Assembly: GCA_018241125.1 (NCBI GenBank)
Contig: JAFEEL010000058.1
Location: 1 to 63,576, forward strand
DNA from: Pseudomonadota bacterium
Lineage (GTDB): Bacteria; Pseudomonadota; Gammaproteobacteria; Xanthomonadales; Xanthomonadaceae
Length of the DNA: 63,576 bases
Direction: 5' to 3'
The translations under genes were made by a program, and so were the position numbers. The notes under the pieces were generated by a model, which had not been told where the DNA came from, made no database searches, and worked only from the letters and a program-made list of their open reading frames with translations. Shown here piece by piece: positions 46,452-55,647 of the stretch. Every line of letters begins with the position of its first letter. The first letter of the stretch is position 1.

Positions 46452-47969
46452 ATGGCCAGACGCAGCACGAGCCGACAGACCACGAGCCACGTCGACGCTG
46501 AACCACAGGCCGCGCGCAAGCTACGCCGCGAGCCGATGTCGCGGGTTGATACGGCGTGGTTGCGGATGGAGAAGCCGACCAACCTGATGATGATCACCGG
46601 CGTGCTGATGTTCGACACGCCGATGCCGATCGCGCGCCTGCGGCAAGTCATCGGCGATCGCTTCCTGGCGTATCCGCGCTTTCGGCAAAAGGCGGTGGAC
46701 GGGCCGGCGGGCGCGACGTGGGAGGAGGACGGCGATTTCGTGCTGGACTGGCACGTGCGCCTGTCGGCGCTGCCCGGGCGTGCCGGCAAGCGCGAGCTGG
46801 AACGCTTCGTCAGCAACCTCGCATCCACGCCGCTGGATCAGAGCAAGCCGCTGTGGCAGTTCCATCTGATCGAAAGCTATCGCGGCGGCAGCGCCTTGGT
46901 GGCGCGCATCCACCATTGCTATGCCGACGGCATCGCGCTGGTGCAGGTGCTGCTGTCGTTGACCGATGCGTCCGCCGACCCGGACACGCAGGGGCAGAGC
47001 GCGTGGCTGGACGAGGTCAAGGCGCGCGAGCCGCAGGGCAGCTTCGAGCGCTACCGCAAGCTCGGCGGCAAGATGCTCGCCCGCGGCGTGCAAATGGGTG
47101 CGAAGTTGTACGAGGACCCGTCGCTGGCGGCGGTGCTGGCGCACGAGGGCAAGGAAATCGCCCGCGAGCTGGCCAACGCGGTGGTGTTGCCCGACGACCC
47201 GCCGACGGTGCTCAAGGGCCGGCTGGGCGTGAGCAAGCGCGTGGCCTGGGCCGATCCGCTGGATCTGGACGAGGTCAAGGCGGTCAGCCGCGCCTTCCAG
47301 TGCACGGTCAACGATGTGCTGCTGGCTTCGGCGGCCGGCGCGCTGCGAAGCTATTTGATCGAACGCGGTGAAGCGATCGACGGGGTGACCTTGCGCGCGA
47401 CCGTGCCGGTCAACCTGCGCCCGCTCAAGCACGCCAGGAAACTCGGCAACCACTTCGGACTGGTGTTCCTCGAACTACCGGTGGGCGAGGACAACCCGGT
47501 GCGGCGTCTGGAGCGCGTGGCCGCGCACATGGACGAGTTGAAGAACTCGCGGCAGGCGATCGTGTCCTTCGGCCTGCTCGCGGCGCTGGGCATGGCGCCG
47601 GCGGCATTGCAGCGGATTGCGCTGGACCTGTTCAGCCGCAAGGCCACCGCGGTGGCGACCAACGTGCCCGGCCCGAAGCAACCGCTGTACATGGCCGGGC
47701 AGAAGATGCGCGAGATGATGTTCTGGGTGCCGCAGACCGGCGGCATCGGCGTGGGCATCAGCATCCTGAGCTATGAGAACCACGTCCATTTCGGCCTGAT
47801 CGGCGACGCGCGCCTGATGCCCGATCCGGACGCGGTGATCGGCCGCTTCGCCCCGGAGTTCGAGAAGCTGCTGTACGTGGCGATGATGGGCGACTGGGAC
47901 GCGCGGGTTGGCGCGCTGGAAGCCGAAATGCTGCGGGAGATCACAGGTGCGAGCGTGGTCGCTGGCTGA
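46452..47969 (+). CDS. Wax ester synthase/diacylglycerol acyltransferase (WS/DGAT)
   Basis: A 505-residue acyltransferase of the WES family, which makes wax esters or triacylglycerol for storage. The catalytic HHxxxDG is present as HHCYADG, followed by the WS/DGAT middle (TVPVNLRPLKHARKLGNHFG) and the late NVPGP and FGLIGDARLMPD segments. The N-terminal ~28 residues are basic and may be extra; the core begins MSRVDTAWLRMEKPTNLMMI. GGAGGG lies at a good distance before ATG 46452. No lipid gene neighbours it. It starts just outside the tRNA-Val island. Confidence 0.93.
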   Translation: MARRSTSRQTTSHVDAEPQAARKLRREPMSRVDTAWLRMEKPTNLMMITGVLMFDTPMPIARLRQVIGDRFLAYPRFRQKAVDGPAGATWEEDGDFVLDWHVRLSALPGRAGKRELERFVSNLASTPLDQSKPLWQFHLIESYRGGSALVARIHHCYADGIALVQVLLSLTDASADPDTQGQSAWLDEVKAREPQGSFERYRKLGGKMLARGVQMGAKLYEDPSLAAVLAHEGKEIARELANAVVLPDDPPTVLKGRLGVSKRVAWADPLDLDEVKAVSRAFQCTVNDVLLASAAGALRSYLIERGEAIDGVTLRATVPVNLRPLKHARKLGNHFGLVFLELPVGEDNPVRRLERVAAHMDELKNSRQAIVSFGLLAALGMAPAALQRIALDLFSRKATAVATNVPGPKQPLYMAGQKMREMMFWVPQTGGIGVGISILSYENHVHFGLIGDARLMPDPDAVIGRFAPEFEKLLYVAMMGDWDARVGALEAEMLREITGASVVAG

Positions 47970-47998
47970 TCGCCGCTGCGCGATCCGAAGCTGAACTT

Positions 47999-48031
47999 CG
48001 CCCGGAGCGACCACCACGGTCGCCCCGGGCG
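47999..48031. terminator. Hairpin between convergent WS/DGAT and GH44 genes
   Basis: A long stem, CGCCCGG...AGCGACC with GGTCGCC...CCGGGCG around ACCAC. The T-run is weak (GTCCTCTCCC), so termination is likely but not certain. Confidence 0.5.
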
Positions 48032-48047
48032 TCCTCTCCCCGTGGAT

Positions 48048-49694
48048 TCAACCCTTCGGGATCACCAGCAGGCTGATGCTCTGCGCCGGCACGGTTACCA
48101 CGGCGCGGTTGGATGCCACCGTGACGTTACCCAATTGCTTGATGGCATTGGCCGAAGTGAGCTGCCATTCCTGCGCCGACTTGCCGGCGGCGAAGTGCGC
48201 CAGGTTCAAGGTGACGGTGGTGTTGCCCGACAACACCTTGGAAATGACCATCACCGTCAGTGCGCCATCCTTGCTGCGTACCGCCGCCCACGCCGACAAC
48301 TGGTCGCGGTTGGGCACGCTGGCGCTGACCGACGTGTCGCCGAAACCCGAGGCCTTGCCGTCGTAGTTGCGGTACATCTTCATCGCCTTGTAGGTTGGCG
48401 TGCCCGCATCCGGCGTGGTCCAGCGCGTGGCGTAGTCCACGCCCATCCAGCCGAGGATGCCGTCGATATCGGCCTGCGTGGTGGCGCCGTTGATGTAACC
48501 TTCGGCGCCCCAGTTGTACTCGGTGATGCCGATCTTCGTGCCCGGGTAATACTGCGCGACCCAGCCCTTCATGCGATTGATCAGATTGACCTTGTCGCTG
48601 ATCCAGCTTTGATCGACGTAAGCCGGATCCCACAGCGAACGCGTCGATCGGTTGCGCAGCAACTGCATCGGCGTGGACACGTCGTCGCTGAACTCGCCGC
48701 CTTGCGGGTAGTAGTGCAGGGTGAATACATCCAGCGAACGCTTGCCGGTGGCCTTCTGATCCTGGGCCAGATGCTGCAACAGCCACGGCATGTAATCCAT
48801 GCCGCCGTGCTTGTCCTTGTCCGGGTGTTTGTCCCAGCCGTAGGTGGCGCCGTATTGCTGGTCGTAGCCGGACAACAAATAGCCGCTCCAGCCCCACTCT
48901 TCGGGGCCGAGGATGATCGCGCCGGCATCGGCGGCGCGGATCATGTGCCCATAGGCGAGCATCTTCGCGCCGATCTCGTCCATGGTCGGGCCCACCGGAT
49001 GCACGTCGCGATGCGTGCCCTGCCAGATGCTGTGTTCGTTGTCGAGGGCGTAGTACTTCACGCCAGTTCCGCTGGAGTTGCCCCAGCGGCCGATCAAGTG
49101 CGCCAGCCACGCCTGCTGCAACGCCACCGAGTTGGGGGTGCTGGCGTCGTTGGGATCGTTGCCGACCACGTCCTTGCCGCTGCTGGCGAGCACGCCGTTG
49201 CCGGCGTCGGGAAACCACTGCCAGTCGGCGTCGCTCTGCGCGCCGTATTTCTGCTGCGAAAAACTCGCCAGTTTGGCGCCACCGCTGCCGACCTTGGCCA
49301 CCCAGTCGAGCATCGGCACGGTGAGCAGCGCTTGCGCGTTGCCAGCCTTGCTGGTGGTGACGAACGCGTCGGCCATCGCACCGGCGCTGGCGCCGGTGTC
49401 TTCCAGGATGCTCTCGAAATACCAGTCCGCTGCGTGGTTGGAGGCGTTGGCCTTCCAGTTGTAGCTGGAACTCGTGTTGCCGCCGTAGCGGTTCAGTGGT
49501 GCGCCCAGATCCTTGAGCGTGGCCGCATTCGGGGCGAAGGCCACGCCGTACACGTTGGCGCTGATCGCGTGCCGGTTGGCGGTGGCATCGATGGCCACCG
49601 TCACCGGCGCATTGGCGGCGTGGACGGCCAGGCAAGCCGATGCGGCGATGGTGACGGCGATGGCGCGACGGGAAAAATCCAGCGGGACGGACAT
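48048..49694 (-). CDS. Glycoside hydrolase family 44 (endoglucanase/xyloglucanase), exported
   Basis: A 548-residue secreted enzyme with a signal peptide (about 1-27, AVHAAN). The GH44 TIM barrel is recognisable: RYGGNTSSSYNWKANASNHA, DWYFES, KYYALDNEHSIWQGTH with the acid/base glutamate, LHYYPQGGEFSDD, and GITEYNWGAEGYING with the nucleophile glutamate. The last ~80 residues form the beta-sandwich that accompanies the barrel. Family members cut cellulose, xyloglucan or carboxymethyl cellulose. No binding module or other polysaccharide gene is present. Its 5' side faces the HExxH protein gene. Confidence 0.92.
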   Translation of the reverse strand: MSVPLDFSRRAIAVTIAASACLAVHAANAPVTVAIDATANRHAISANVYGVAFAPNAATLKDLGAPLNRYGGNTSSSYNWKANASNHAADWYFESILEDTGASAGAMADAFVTTSKAGNAQALLTVPMLDWVAKVGSGGAKLASFSQQKYGAQSDADWQWFPDAGNGVLASSGKDVVGNDPNDASTPNSVALQQAWLAHLIGRWGNSSGTGVKYYALDNEHSIWQGTHRDVHPVGPTMDEIGAKMLAYGHMIRAADAGAIILGPEEWGWSGYLLSGYDQQYGATYGWDKHPDKDKHGGMDYMPWLLQHLAQDQKATGKRSLDVFTLHYYPQGGEFSDDVSTPMQLLRNRSTRSLWDPAYVDQSWISDKVNLINRMKGWVAQYYPGTKIGITEYNWGAEGYINGATTQADIDGILGWMGVDYATRWTTPDAGTPTYKAMKMYRNYDGKASGFGDTSVSASVPNRDQLSAWAAVRSKDGALTVMVISKVLSGNTTVTLNLAHFAAGKSAQEWQLTSANAIKQLGNVTVASNRAVVTVPAQSISLLVIPKG

Positions 49695-49898
49695 GGGGCA
49701 CCTCCGGAGGAAGGCGATGGATTTGATTGGCGGGCGCGGCGCGAGTGTCCGCCCGCGTGCGGGTGGAAACCGTGATGGTCGGCGCAAATTCATGCGCGAT
49801 TCGTGACCGTGCGCACGCCGTCCTTGCGATGGATTTCGCGCTGGCCGGCAGACCCGTGGTTGGTCGTTTGAGCGATACCGGCGAGCGCGGTGCGCCGA

Positions 49899-50414
49899 TT
49901 ACGCGCAGGCCGGAGGCCGCCGCAGACGCACGCGCATCGTGTGCGGATCGATCGGGTCGGGCAGGGGTTCGACCAGTCCGTGTTCGACCAAAAACGCCAA
50001 TGCATCCTCCGCATCATTCTCGAACCACGCGCGCGCCGAACCGAGACGGAAGCTGTAGCCCCAGGCATCCATGTCGGCCATCAAGCGGTCACGACCAACG
50101 CCCGGCAGTTCGTCGGCGAGCAGGATCTGCAACGCGCAGGTGGCGTCTTCCTCGGCGATGGAGTCGCTGGCATCGGTGTGCACGCGTGCGCGGCGTTCCG
50201 GCGGCTGCACGATCAGATGGCAGGCCTCGTGCAGCAGCGAATGCACCGGGGTGTCGGCGCGCGCAAATACATCGGTACCGATCAGTCCGGCTTCGGGTTC
50301 ACCCCAATAGCTGCCGGGGATCGGTGCGCCGTCGGCGACGGCAATCAGGTTCAATCCGTAACGGGCAAGCAGCGCGGCGGGTGCGGAGAAGCCGGTGTCG
50401 TGCAAGGTCAGCAT
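49899..50414 (-). CDS. Putative metallohydrolase with HExxH motif
   Basis: A 171-residue protein with no signal peptide. SLLHEACHLIV carries HEACH, a zinc-peptidase type motif (HExxH), and a possible third ligand follows in SIAEEDATCALQ (the EED about 30 residues later). A helical C-terminal half ends LVEPLPDPIDPHTMRVR. I do not recognise the family; conserved proteins of this form occur in related bacteria without a proven activity. An ATG start is used; a GTG four codons upstream is possible. It lies between GH44 and minE. Confidence 0.6.
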   Translation of the reverse strand: MLTLHDTGFSAPAALLARYGLNLIAVADGAPIPGSYWGEPEAGLIGTDVFARADTPVHSLLHEACHLIVQPPERRARVHTDASDSIAEEDATCALQILLADELPGVGRDRLMADMDAWGYSFRLGSARAWFENDAEDALAFLVEHGLVEPLPDPIDPHTMRVRLRRPPACA

Positions 50415-50568
50415 GCGGGTTGTGACGATGCGACGACGGGTTTGGCGATCTGCGTTCCGAACAAGAGCCTGCGCCAAAGGGATCGGGATCGAGGATGGTG
50501 AGCTCAGCTGAGGATTGGGTTGCCGGAAGCGGCCTTCAACCCGAAGGACCTGGCGACACGGATTTTCG

Positions 50569-50604
50569 CCCCTCACCCCAACCCCTCTCCCGTCGGGAGA
50601 GGGG
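50569..50604. repeat. REP-like palindrome, copy 3
   Basis: CCCCTCACCCCAACCCCTCT followed by CCCGTCGGGAGAGGGG, the same unit as at 38256-38291, differing only in the palindrome centre. It follows the minE 3' end. Confidence 0.85.
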
Positions 50605-50658
50605 CTTGGCCGCATGGGCCGTCACCGCGGCAATCCCGCTGGAGCGGGGCGTTGGGTT

Positions 50659-50940
50659 CTATCCCGCGACCGGCTCGGGCGCCAGTTCGGCCTTGTCGGC
50701 CAGCGCCACCGAGATGTCCAGCACGTCGTGATCGCCTTCCTTGATCAGATCGACCTTGACCGCGTCGAAATCGACCTTGACGTACTTGCGGATCACCTCG
50801 AGCAGTTCGCGCCGCAGCATCGGGATGTAATCGGGCGTGCCGCGCGAGGTGCGCTCTTGCGCGACGATGATGCGCAGGCGCTCCTTGGCGATGGATGCGG
50901 TGTTCTTGGGCTTGCCGCGCAGGAAGTCGAAGATGCCCAT
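50659..50940 (-). CDS. minE: Cell division topological specificity factor MinE
   Basis: A 93-residue protein that drives MinCD oscillation by stimulating the MinD ATPase. The N-terminal [22 protein letters not shown] and the following VAQERTSRG...[18 protein letters not shown] form the anti-MinCD helix and the dimer domain. The last ~10 residues (LAPEPVAG) are an extra tail. It follows minD by 2 bases. Confidence 0.96.
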   Translation of the reverse strand: MGIFDFLRGKPKNTASIAKERLRIIVAQERTSRGTPDYIPMLRRELLEVIRKYVKVDFDAVKVDLIKEGDHDVLDISVALADKAELAPEPVAG

Positions 50941-50942
50941 GG

Positions 50943-51914
50943 TCAGCCTCCGAACAGCTTGGCGAAGAAGCCCTTTTTCTCGACGCTGGTAAAGCGCAGT
51001 TCGCGCTTTTGCCCCAGCAGTCGCGCCACCGCGTCATCGTAGGCCTGCCCGGCGTTGGATTCGGCCGACAGGATCACCGGTTCGCCGGAGTTGGACGATT
51101 GCAGCACTTCGGGCGACTCGGGGATCACGCCGACCACTTCCAGGCCAAGGATTTCCTGCACATCCTTGATCGAGAGCATGTCGCCCTTCTCCACGCGCGC
51201 CGGGCTGTAGCGGGTGAGCAGCAGGTGCTCGCGAACCTTCTGGCCCTTCTCGGCGCGACGGGTCTTGCTCGACAACAACCCGAGGATGCGATCGGAGTCG
51301 CGTACCGAGCTGACTTCCGGGTTGACCACGACGATCGCGCGGTCGGCAAAGTACATCGCCAGAAACGCCCCCTTCTCGATGCCGGCCGGCGAGTCGCAGA
51401 CGATGAACTGGAAGCCGTCGTCGCTCAGATCCGCCAGAACCTTTTCCACGCCGTCCTTGGTGAGCGCGTCCTTGTCGCGGGTCTGCGAAGCGGCCAGCAC
51501 GTACAGGTTGTCGAAGCGCTTGTCCTTGATCAGCGCCTGCCGCAGCGTGCACTCGCCGTGGATGACGTTGACGAAGTCGTACACCACGCGGCGCTCGCAG
51601 CCCATGATCAGGTCGAGGTTGCGCAGGCCGACGTCGAAGTCGATCACGCACACCTTCTTGCCTTGGCGGGCCAGCCCGCAGGCGATGGACGCACTGGTGG
51701 TGGTCTTGCCGACGCCGCCCTTGCCGGAAGTCACCACCAGCACTTCGGCCTTGATCTTGCGCTCGGTCTTGACCGGTGCCGGGGCGGTGGCGACGGCGAC
51801 CTCGGCGGTCACCTTGGCGACGGCCTCGACGACGGTGGCGTCGATGGGTGTTTCGGTATTGCCGCTCGCGGGCGTGATGGGGTCCATGATCGTGGTCTCG
51901 GTTTGCGTGGTCAT
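50943..51914 (-). CDS. minD: Septum-site determining ATPase MinD with N-terminal extension
   Basis: A 323-residue MinD. The deviant Walker A is [12 protein letters not shown] at about 61-72, followed by [18 protein letters not shown] and the C-terminal amphipathic membrane helix, here [11 protein letters not shown]. Standard MinD is about 270 residues and starts 6-10 residues before the P-loop; this one has about 55 extra Ala/Thr/Val-rich residues in front. The ATG overlaps the minC stop (TGATG), which supports the long start; no good start lies nearer the P-loop. Function of the extension is unknown. Confidence 0.95.
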   Translation of the reverse strand: MTTQTETTIMDPITPASGNTETPIDATVVEAVAKVTAEVAVATAPAPVKTERKIKAEVLVVTSGKGGVGKTTTSASIACGLARQGKKVCVIDFDVGLRNLDLIMGCERRVVYDFVNVIHGECTLRQALIKDKRFDNLYVLAASQTRDKDALTKDGVEKVLADLSDDGFQFIVCDSPAGIEKGAFLAMYFADRAIVVVNPEVSSVRDSDRILGLLSSKTRRAEKGQKVREHLLLTRYSPARVEKGDMLSIKDVQEILGLEVVGVIPESPEVLQSSNSGEPVILSAESNAGQAYDDAVARLLGQKRELRFTSVEKKGFFAKLFGG

Positions 51915-52732
51915 CAGATCAGTTCCTCGATGTGTAGTCTGCCGTCTTGCAACCACACTTGAACGGCCTTACCGACCAGTTCGGCCGGGATTTCGTCGCG
52001 CACCTTGTAGTTGCCTGCCACCGCCACCAGTTCGGCCTGGAACTCGCGGCAGAAGATGCGCGCCTGGGTGTCGCCAAGGGCGCCGGCGAGCGCGCGTCCG
52101 CGCAGCGGCCCGTAGATGTGCACCGATCCGTCGGCGATGACTTCCGCGCCGGCGCCGACCGCCGCGCAGATGGTGAGGTCGCAGTGCTGGGCGTACACGC
52201 GCTGGCCCGAACGCACCGGCGTGGTGTGCAACTGTCCGGGCGCGCGCGCCACCGGCACCGGCGCAGCGACTGCCGGTGCGGACGCGGGCTCGACCTCCGG
52301 CGTGGGCGCTGCGGGCGCGCGTTCGACCACGCGCTCGACGATGCGTTCGACCACGCGCTCAGGCGGCGCGGGCGCAGCTTCGGCTTGGCGTTCGTACTGC
52401 GCGCGGAACTTGGCCAGCAGCGGCATGCCGATCGTCCGCGACAGGCTTTCGATCTCGGTGGTGCCGAAGGCCAGCGCCACCGGCAACACCCCGGCATCCT
52501 TCAGCGCTTGCACCAGTTCGCGCGCGGTGGCTGCATCCGGGCAGTGGCTGAGCGAGCCGAAATCCACCACCACCGCACAACGCTCGAACAACTTCGGCGC
52601 GCGCTGTACGCGCTCGCGCATTTCCGCGGCCAGCCGCTGCACGTCGAGCGTGCGGATGCGCAGGTTGGCGATGCCGACCTGGCCGATCTTCAACTCGCCG
52701 GCTTGTTCGTAATCGGGAATCGGGGCGGCCAT
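51914..52732 (-). CDS. minC: Septum formation inhibitor MinC
   Basis: A 272-residue FtsZ antagonist. The N-terminal domain (about 1-115: LKIGQVGIANLRIRTLDVQR) binds FtsZ; an extended linker with ERVVERIVERVVERAP and Ala/Pro repeats (about 130-170) follows; the C-terminal beta-helix (about 175-272: RVYAQHCDLTICAAVGAGAEVIADGSVHIYGPLRGRALAG) binds MinD. The start lies one base after the stop of the GNAT gene. The ERVVERIVERVVER linker is unusually charged. Confidence 0.95.
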   Translation of the reverse strand: MAAPIPDYEQAGELKIGQVGIANLRIRTLDVQRLAAEMRERVQRAPKLFERCAVVVDFGSLSHCPDAATARELVQALKDAGVLPVALAFGTTEIESLSRTIGMPLLAKFRAQYERQAEAAPAPPERVVERIVERVVERAPAAPTPEVEPASAPAVAAPVPVARAPGQLHTTPVRSGQRVYAQHCDLTICAAVGAGAEVIADGSVHIYGPLRGRALAGALGDTQARIFCREFQAELVAVAGNYKVRDEIPAELVGKAVQVWLQDGRLHIEELI

Positions 52733-52733
52733 T

Positions 52734-53339
52734 TCAGACTCCCGCCACGCGCGTGGCCGCCGCTGCCGTGGGGCGGGCGCGCAACCAATCCATCGCGGGC
52801 AGGCCGCCAGCGCCGTCGCGCAGGTAGGTGTCGCGCACCCACGCGAAGCTGCACAGGTCCTTGACCAGATACGAAGCGCGCAAGCCGGTGCCGGGCACGA
52901 CTTGCTGGCCGACTTCGCGAAACCCGAAGCTGCCGTGGAACAGCAGCGCCGGATCGGCGCCACCGCTGACGAACACCTCGCAGGTCAGGCGCGGCGAGCG
53001 CACTTCGGCGAAGCTTTGCACGTCGGCATAGAAAACGCGGCCCAAGCCCTCGCCGCGATGCGCGCCAGCGATCACGATGCGATCGATGTACACGAACTCG
53101 GGATAATGTTCGCCGAACCAAAGGAAGTTCGGGCTGTCGTAGCGCGCATCAGTCATCAACGCGATCAGGAAGCCGGCGATGTCGCCGTCGAGTTCGGCCA
53201 CGCGGAAGTAGGCGGCGTGATCCCAGAAGAACCGCAGGCGTGCCGTATCGAGAGGAAGGATGCCCGCGCCGGCCGCATTGTTCAGGGCCAGCACCTGTTC
53301 CAGCTCGTTTTCGCGCACGTCGCGGACGACCGTCCTCAT
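52734..53339 (-). CDS. GNAT family acetyltransferase leading the min operon
   Basis: A 201-residue GNAT enzyme. After RDVRENELEQVLALNNAAGAG, the acetyl-CoA site is seen as YIDRIVIAGAHRGEGLGRVFYADV (R/Q-x-x-G-x-G/A as HRGEGLG), then FHGSFGFREVGQQ. The substrate is unknown. It precedes minC by one base, so it is the first gene of a GNAT-minC-minD-minE operon. The promoter lies in the 258-base spacer to the divergent histidine kinase gene. Confidence 0.85.
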   Translation of the reverse strand: MRTVVRDVRENELEQVLALNNAAGAGILPLDTARLRFFWDHAAYFRVAELDGDIAGFLIALMTDARYDSPNFLWFGEHYPEFVYIDRIVIAGAHRGEGLGRVFYADVQSFAEVRSPRLTCEVFVSGGADPALLFHGSFGFREVGQQVVPGTGLRASYLVKDLCSFAWVRDTYLRDGAGGLPAMDWLRARPTAAAATRVAGV

Positions 53340-53598
53340 GCAACCCCCTGCCTGCAAGCGCCCCGGCGCGGCCGGGCGACCCATGACCGGGCGCCCGGCG
53401 CGGACGGCCTCGGATACCGTATTATGCACAACAAAAGCCGGTGATGCACAAGATATTGTGGTCAGGCCGTTGACGCCCACCCCGGCGTGGTGGTTGTCTC
53501 GACGCGCATCCATACGCAACCGTACGGTACGGGTCGCCGGGCAGCGTGCATGACTTCGGACCCATCCGCCCGGATTCGCCGTACGGCACGATAGGCGC

Positions 53599-54765
53599 AT
53601 GTTCAACCGCATCAGCCCGACCCAGTTGTTGCGCTACGCCGGCCTGTTCACTTGGGCGATGGTGGGCATCCCGCTGCAGCTGGCCGCCTCGAGCATCCCG
53701 GCGCAAGAGGGTGCCGAGCGCGTGGCGGCGGAAACGAACCTGCACTGGTGGTTGCTGGCCTATTCCACATTCGGCGCCGGCTACTGGCTGGTGACGCGCT
53801 CGTTGGGCGTGCGCCGCCCGCGTTGGTACGACGTGTTGCTGCTCGGCGTGCTCACCGCCTGCGCGATCGCGGTGTGCCATTTTTCCGGCTCGGGTCTGGG
53901 CGGCATCTTGTTGCTGGTGCTGGCTGGCGTGCTGCCATGGCTGCTGCCGCTGTCGGTGGGCATCCCCTGGCTGCTGCTGCAGCACCTCGCGCTGATCCCG
54001 ATTTTCATGCTGCAGGGCTTCAAGACCGGCGAGGCGATCTTGCAGTCGATGCTGTTCGTCGGTTATTCCAGCTTCACCTTCATCACCGCGCTGGTCGCCC
54101 GCCACCAGGCGCAGGCGCGCGAGGAGCAGCGCCGGCTCAACAACGAGCTGCGCGCCACCCGCGCCCTGCTGGCCGAGAGCACCCGCCTTTCCGAGCGCAT
54201 GCGCATCTCGCGCGAACTGCACGACCTGCTCGGTCACCACCTGACCGCGCTGAGCCTGAACCTGGAAGTGGCCAACCACCTCACCGCCGGCAAGGCGCAA
54301 GAACACGTGCGCCAGGCCCATACGCTGGCCAAGCTGTTGCTCACCGACGTGCGCGAAGCGGTCAGCCAGTTGCGCGATGAGGGCGCGGTGGACATGGGCA
54401 CCGCGCTGCGCACGCTCACCGAAGGCGTGCTGGCACCGGCGATCCATTTGCAGATGCCCGATCCTTTCCTGGTCGAGGACCCGGAACACGCCAACGTGCT
54501 GTTGCGCTGTGCGCAGGAGATCATCACCAACACCTTGCGCCATGCGCAGGCCGACAACCTGTGGCTGAGTTTTCGTCGCGACGGCGCAGCGGTGCAAGTA
54601 CAGGCGCGCGACGATGGCCGCGGCGCGGCTGCTCCGACGGCCGGCAACGGCCTGCGCGGGATGCGCGAACGCCTCGCGCAACACGGTGGCAGCGTGCGCA
54701 TCGACAGCGCGCACGGGGTAGGCTTCGCGCTCGAACTGACCCTGCCGATGGACAAGCCGGCGTGA
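53599..54765 (+). CDS. NarL/DesK-type sensor histidine kinase
   Basis: A 388-residue membrane sensor kinase. The N-terminal 170 residues hold about six membrane segments; a coiled coil (EEQRRLNNELRATRALLAEST) leads to the HisKA_3 domain with H208 in SRELHDLLGHHLTALS. The ATPase part is short: a CAQEIITNTLRHA N box, DDGRG and NGLRGMRERLAQHGG. No periplasmic sensing domain is present, so it probably senses the membrane or a signal within it, as DesK does. The response regulator gene follows 31 bases later. Confidence 0.93.
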   Translation: MFNRISPTQLLRYAGLFTWAMVGIPLQLAASSIPAQEGAERVAAETNLHWWLLAYSTFGAGYWLVTRSLGVRRPRWYDVLLLGVLTACAIAVCHFSGSGLGGILLLVLAGVLPWLLPLSVGIPWLLLQHLALIPIFMLQGFKTGEAILQSMLFVGYSSFTFITALVARHQAQAREEQRRLNNELRATRALLAESTRLSERMRISRELHDLLGHHLTALSLNLEVANHLTAGKAQEHVRQAHTLAKLLLTDVREAVSQLRDEGAVDMGTALRTLTEGVLAPAIHLQMPDPFLVEDPEHANVLLRCAQEIITNTLRHAQADNLWLSFRRDGAAVQVQARDDGRGAAAPTAGNGLRGMRERLAQHGGSVRIDSAHGVGFALELTLPMDKPA

Positions 54766-54796
54766 GACGATGCACCCATCGCAAGGAGGATCACGC

Positions 54797-55438
54797 ATGA
54801 TTCGCGTCTGCCTGGTGGACGACCAGACTCTGGTCCGGCAGGGCATCCGTTCGCTGCTGGCGCTGGCCGAGGGCATCGAGGTGGTCGGCGAGGCCGCCGA
54901 CGGACAGCAAGCCGTGGAGTTGATTCCGCGCCTGCGGCCCGACGTGGTGCTGATGGACATGCGCATGCCGACCCTGTCCGGGCTGGAGGCGCTGCGCGCG
55001 CTTGGCGAGGCCGGTACGCTGCCGCCGACGATCATCCTGACCACCTTCGACGACGACCAGTTGGTGCTGGCGGGAATCAAGGCCGGTGCGCGCGGCTACC
55101 TGCTCAAGGACGTCTCGCTCGAACAACTCGTCGGTGCCATCCAGACGGTGGCCGAGGGCGGCTCGCTGGTGCAGCCGGCGGTGACCCAGCGGCTGCTCTC
55201 GGGTCTGGAGCACATGAACAATTCCTTCGTCAGCCTCGAACGGCCCGATCCACTGACCGAGCGCGAAACCGAGATCCTGCGCCTGATGGCAGGCGGCTTT
55301 TCCAACAAGGAAATCGCCAACTCGCTGCGGGTCGCCGAAGGTACCGTGAAAAACCACGTGTCGAACATTCTGTCCAAGCTCGGTGTGCGCGATCGCACGC
55401 GGGCGGTGCTCAAGGCGTTCGAACTGGGGTTGGTGTAG
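54797..55438 (+). CDS. NarL/LuxR family response regulator
   Basis: A 213-residue DNA-binding response regulator. The receiver domain has the acidic pair VDDQ, the phospho-acceptor D54 in VLMDMRMP and K in YLLKDVS. The C-terminal LuxR helix-turn-helix reads LTERETEILRLMAGGFSNKE and then NSLRVAEGTVKNHVSNILSKLGVRDRT. An AAGGAGGA ribosome site precedes ATG 54797. It is the partner of the kinase just upstream; the target genes may include the SRPBCC/ABC group that follows, but this is inference. Confidence 0.95.
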   Translation: MIRVCLVDDQTLVRQGIRSLLALAEGIEVVGEAADGQQAVELIPRLRPDVVLMDMRMPTLSGLEALRALGEAGTLPPTIILTTFDDDQLVLAGIKAGARGYLLKDVSLEQLVGAIQTVAEGGSLVQPAVTQRLLSGLEHMNNSFVSLERPDPLTERETEILRLMAGGFSNKEIANSLRVAEGTVKNHVSNILSKLGVRDRTRAVLKAFELGLV

Positions 55439-55647
55439 GCAAGGATGCCCGGCCCGGCGGTTCACCCCGGAATCGCTGGCGCCCCGTGCCAAGCGCCGAT
55501 GGATGTCGCCGGGGTGACTACGCGCCCGCGCGGTTCCCTGCTACGATTGCGCCCTTGCGCACGCGCGGCGGCGGGACGCCGCCTGCGAGCGTTCGACCGC
55601 CGGGGGTGCCGGCAGGATCGAATCGACCCGTTTTCTGGAGACCGCGA

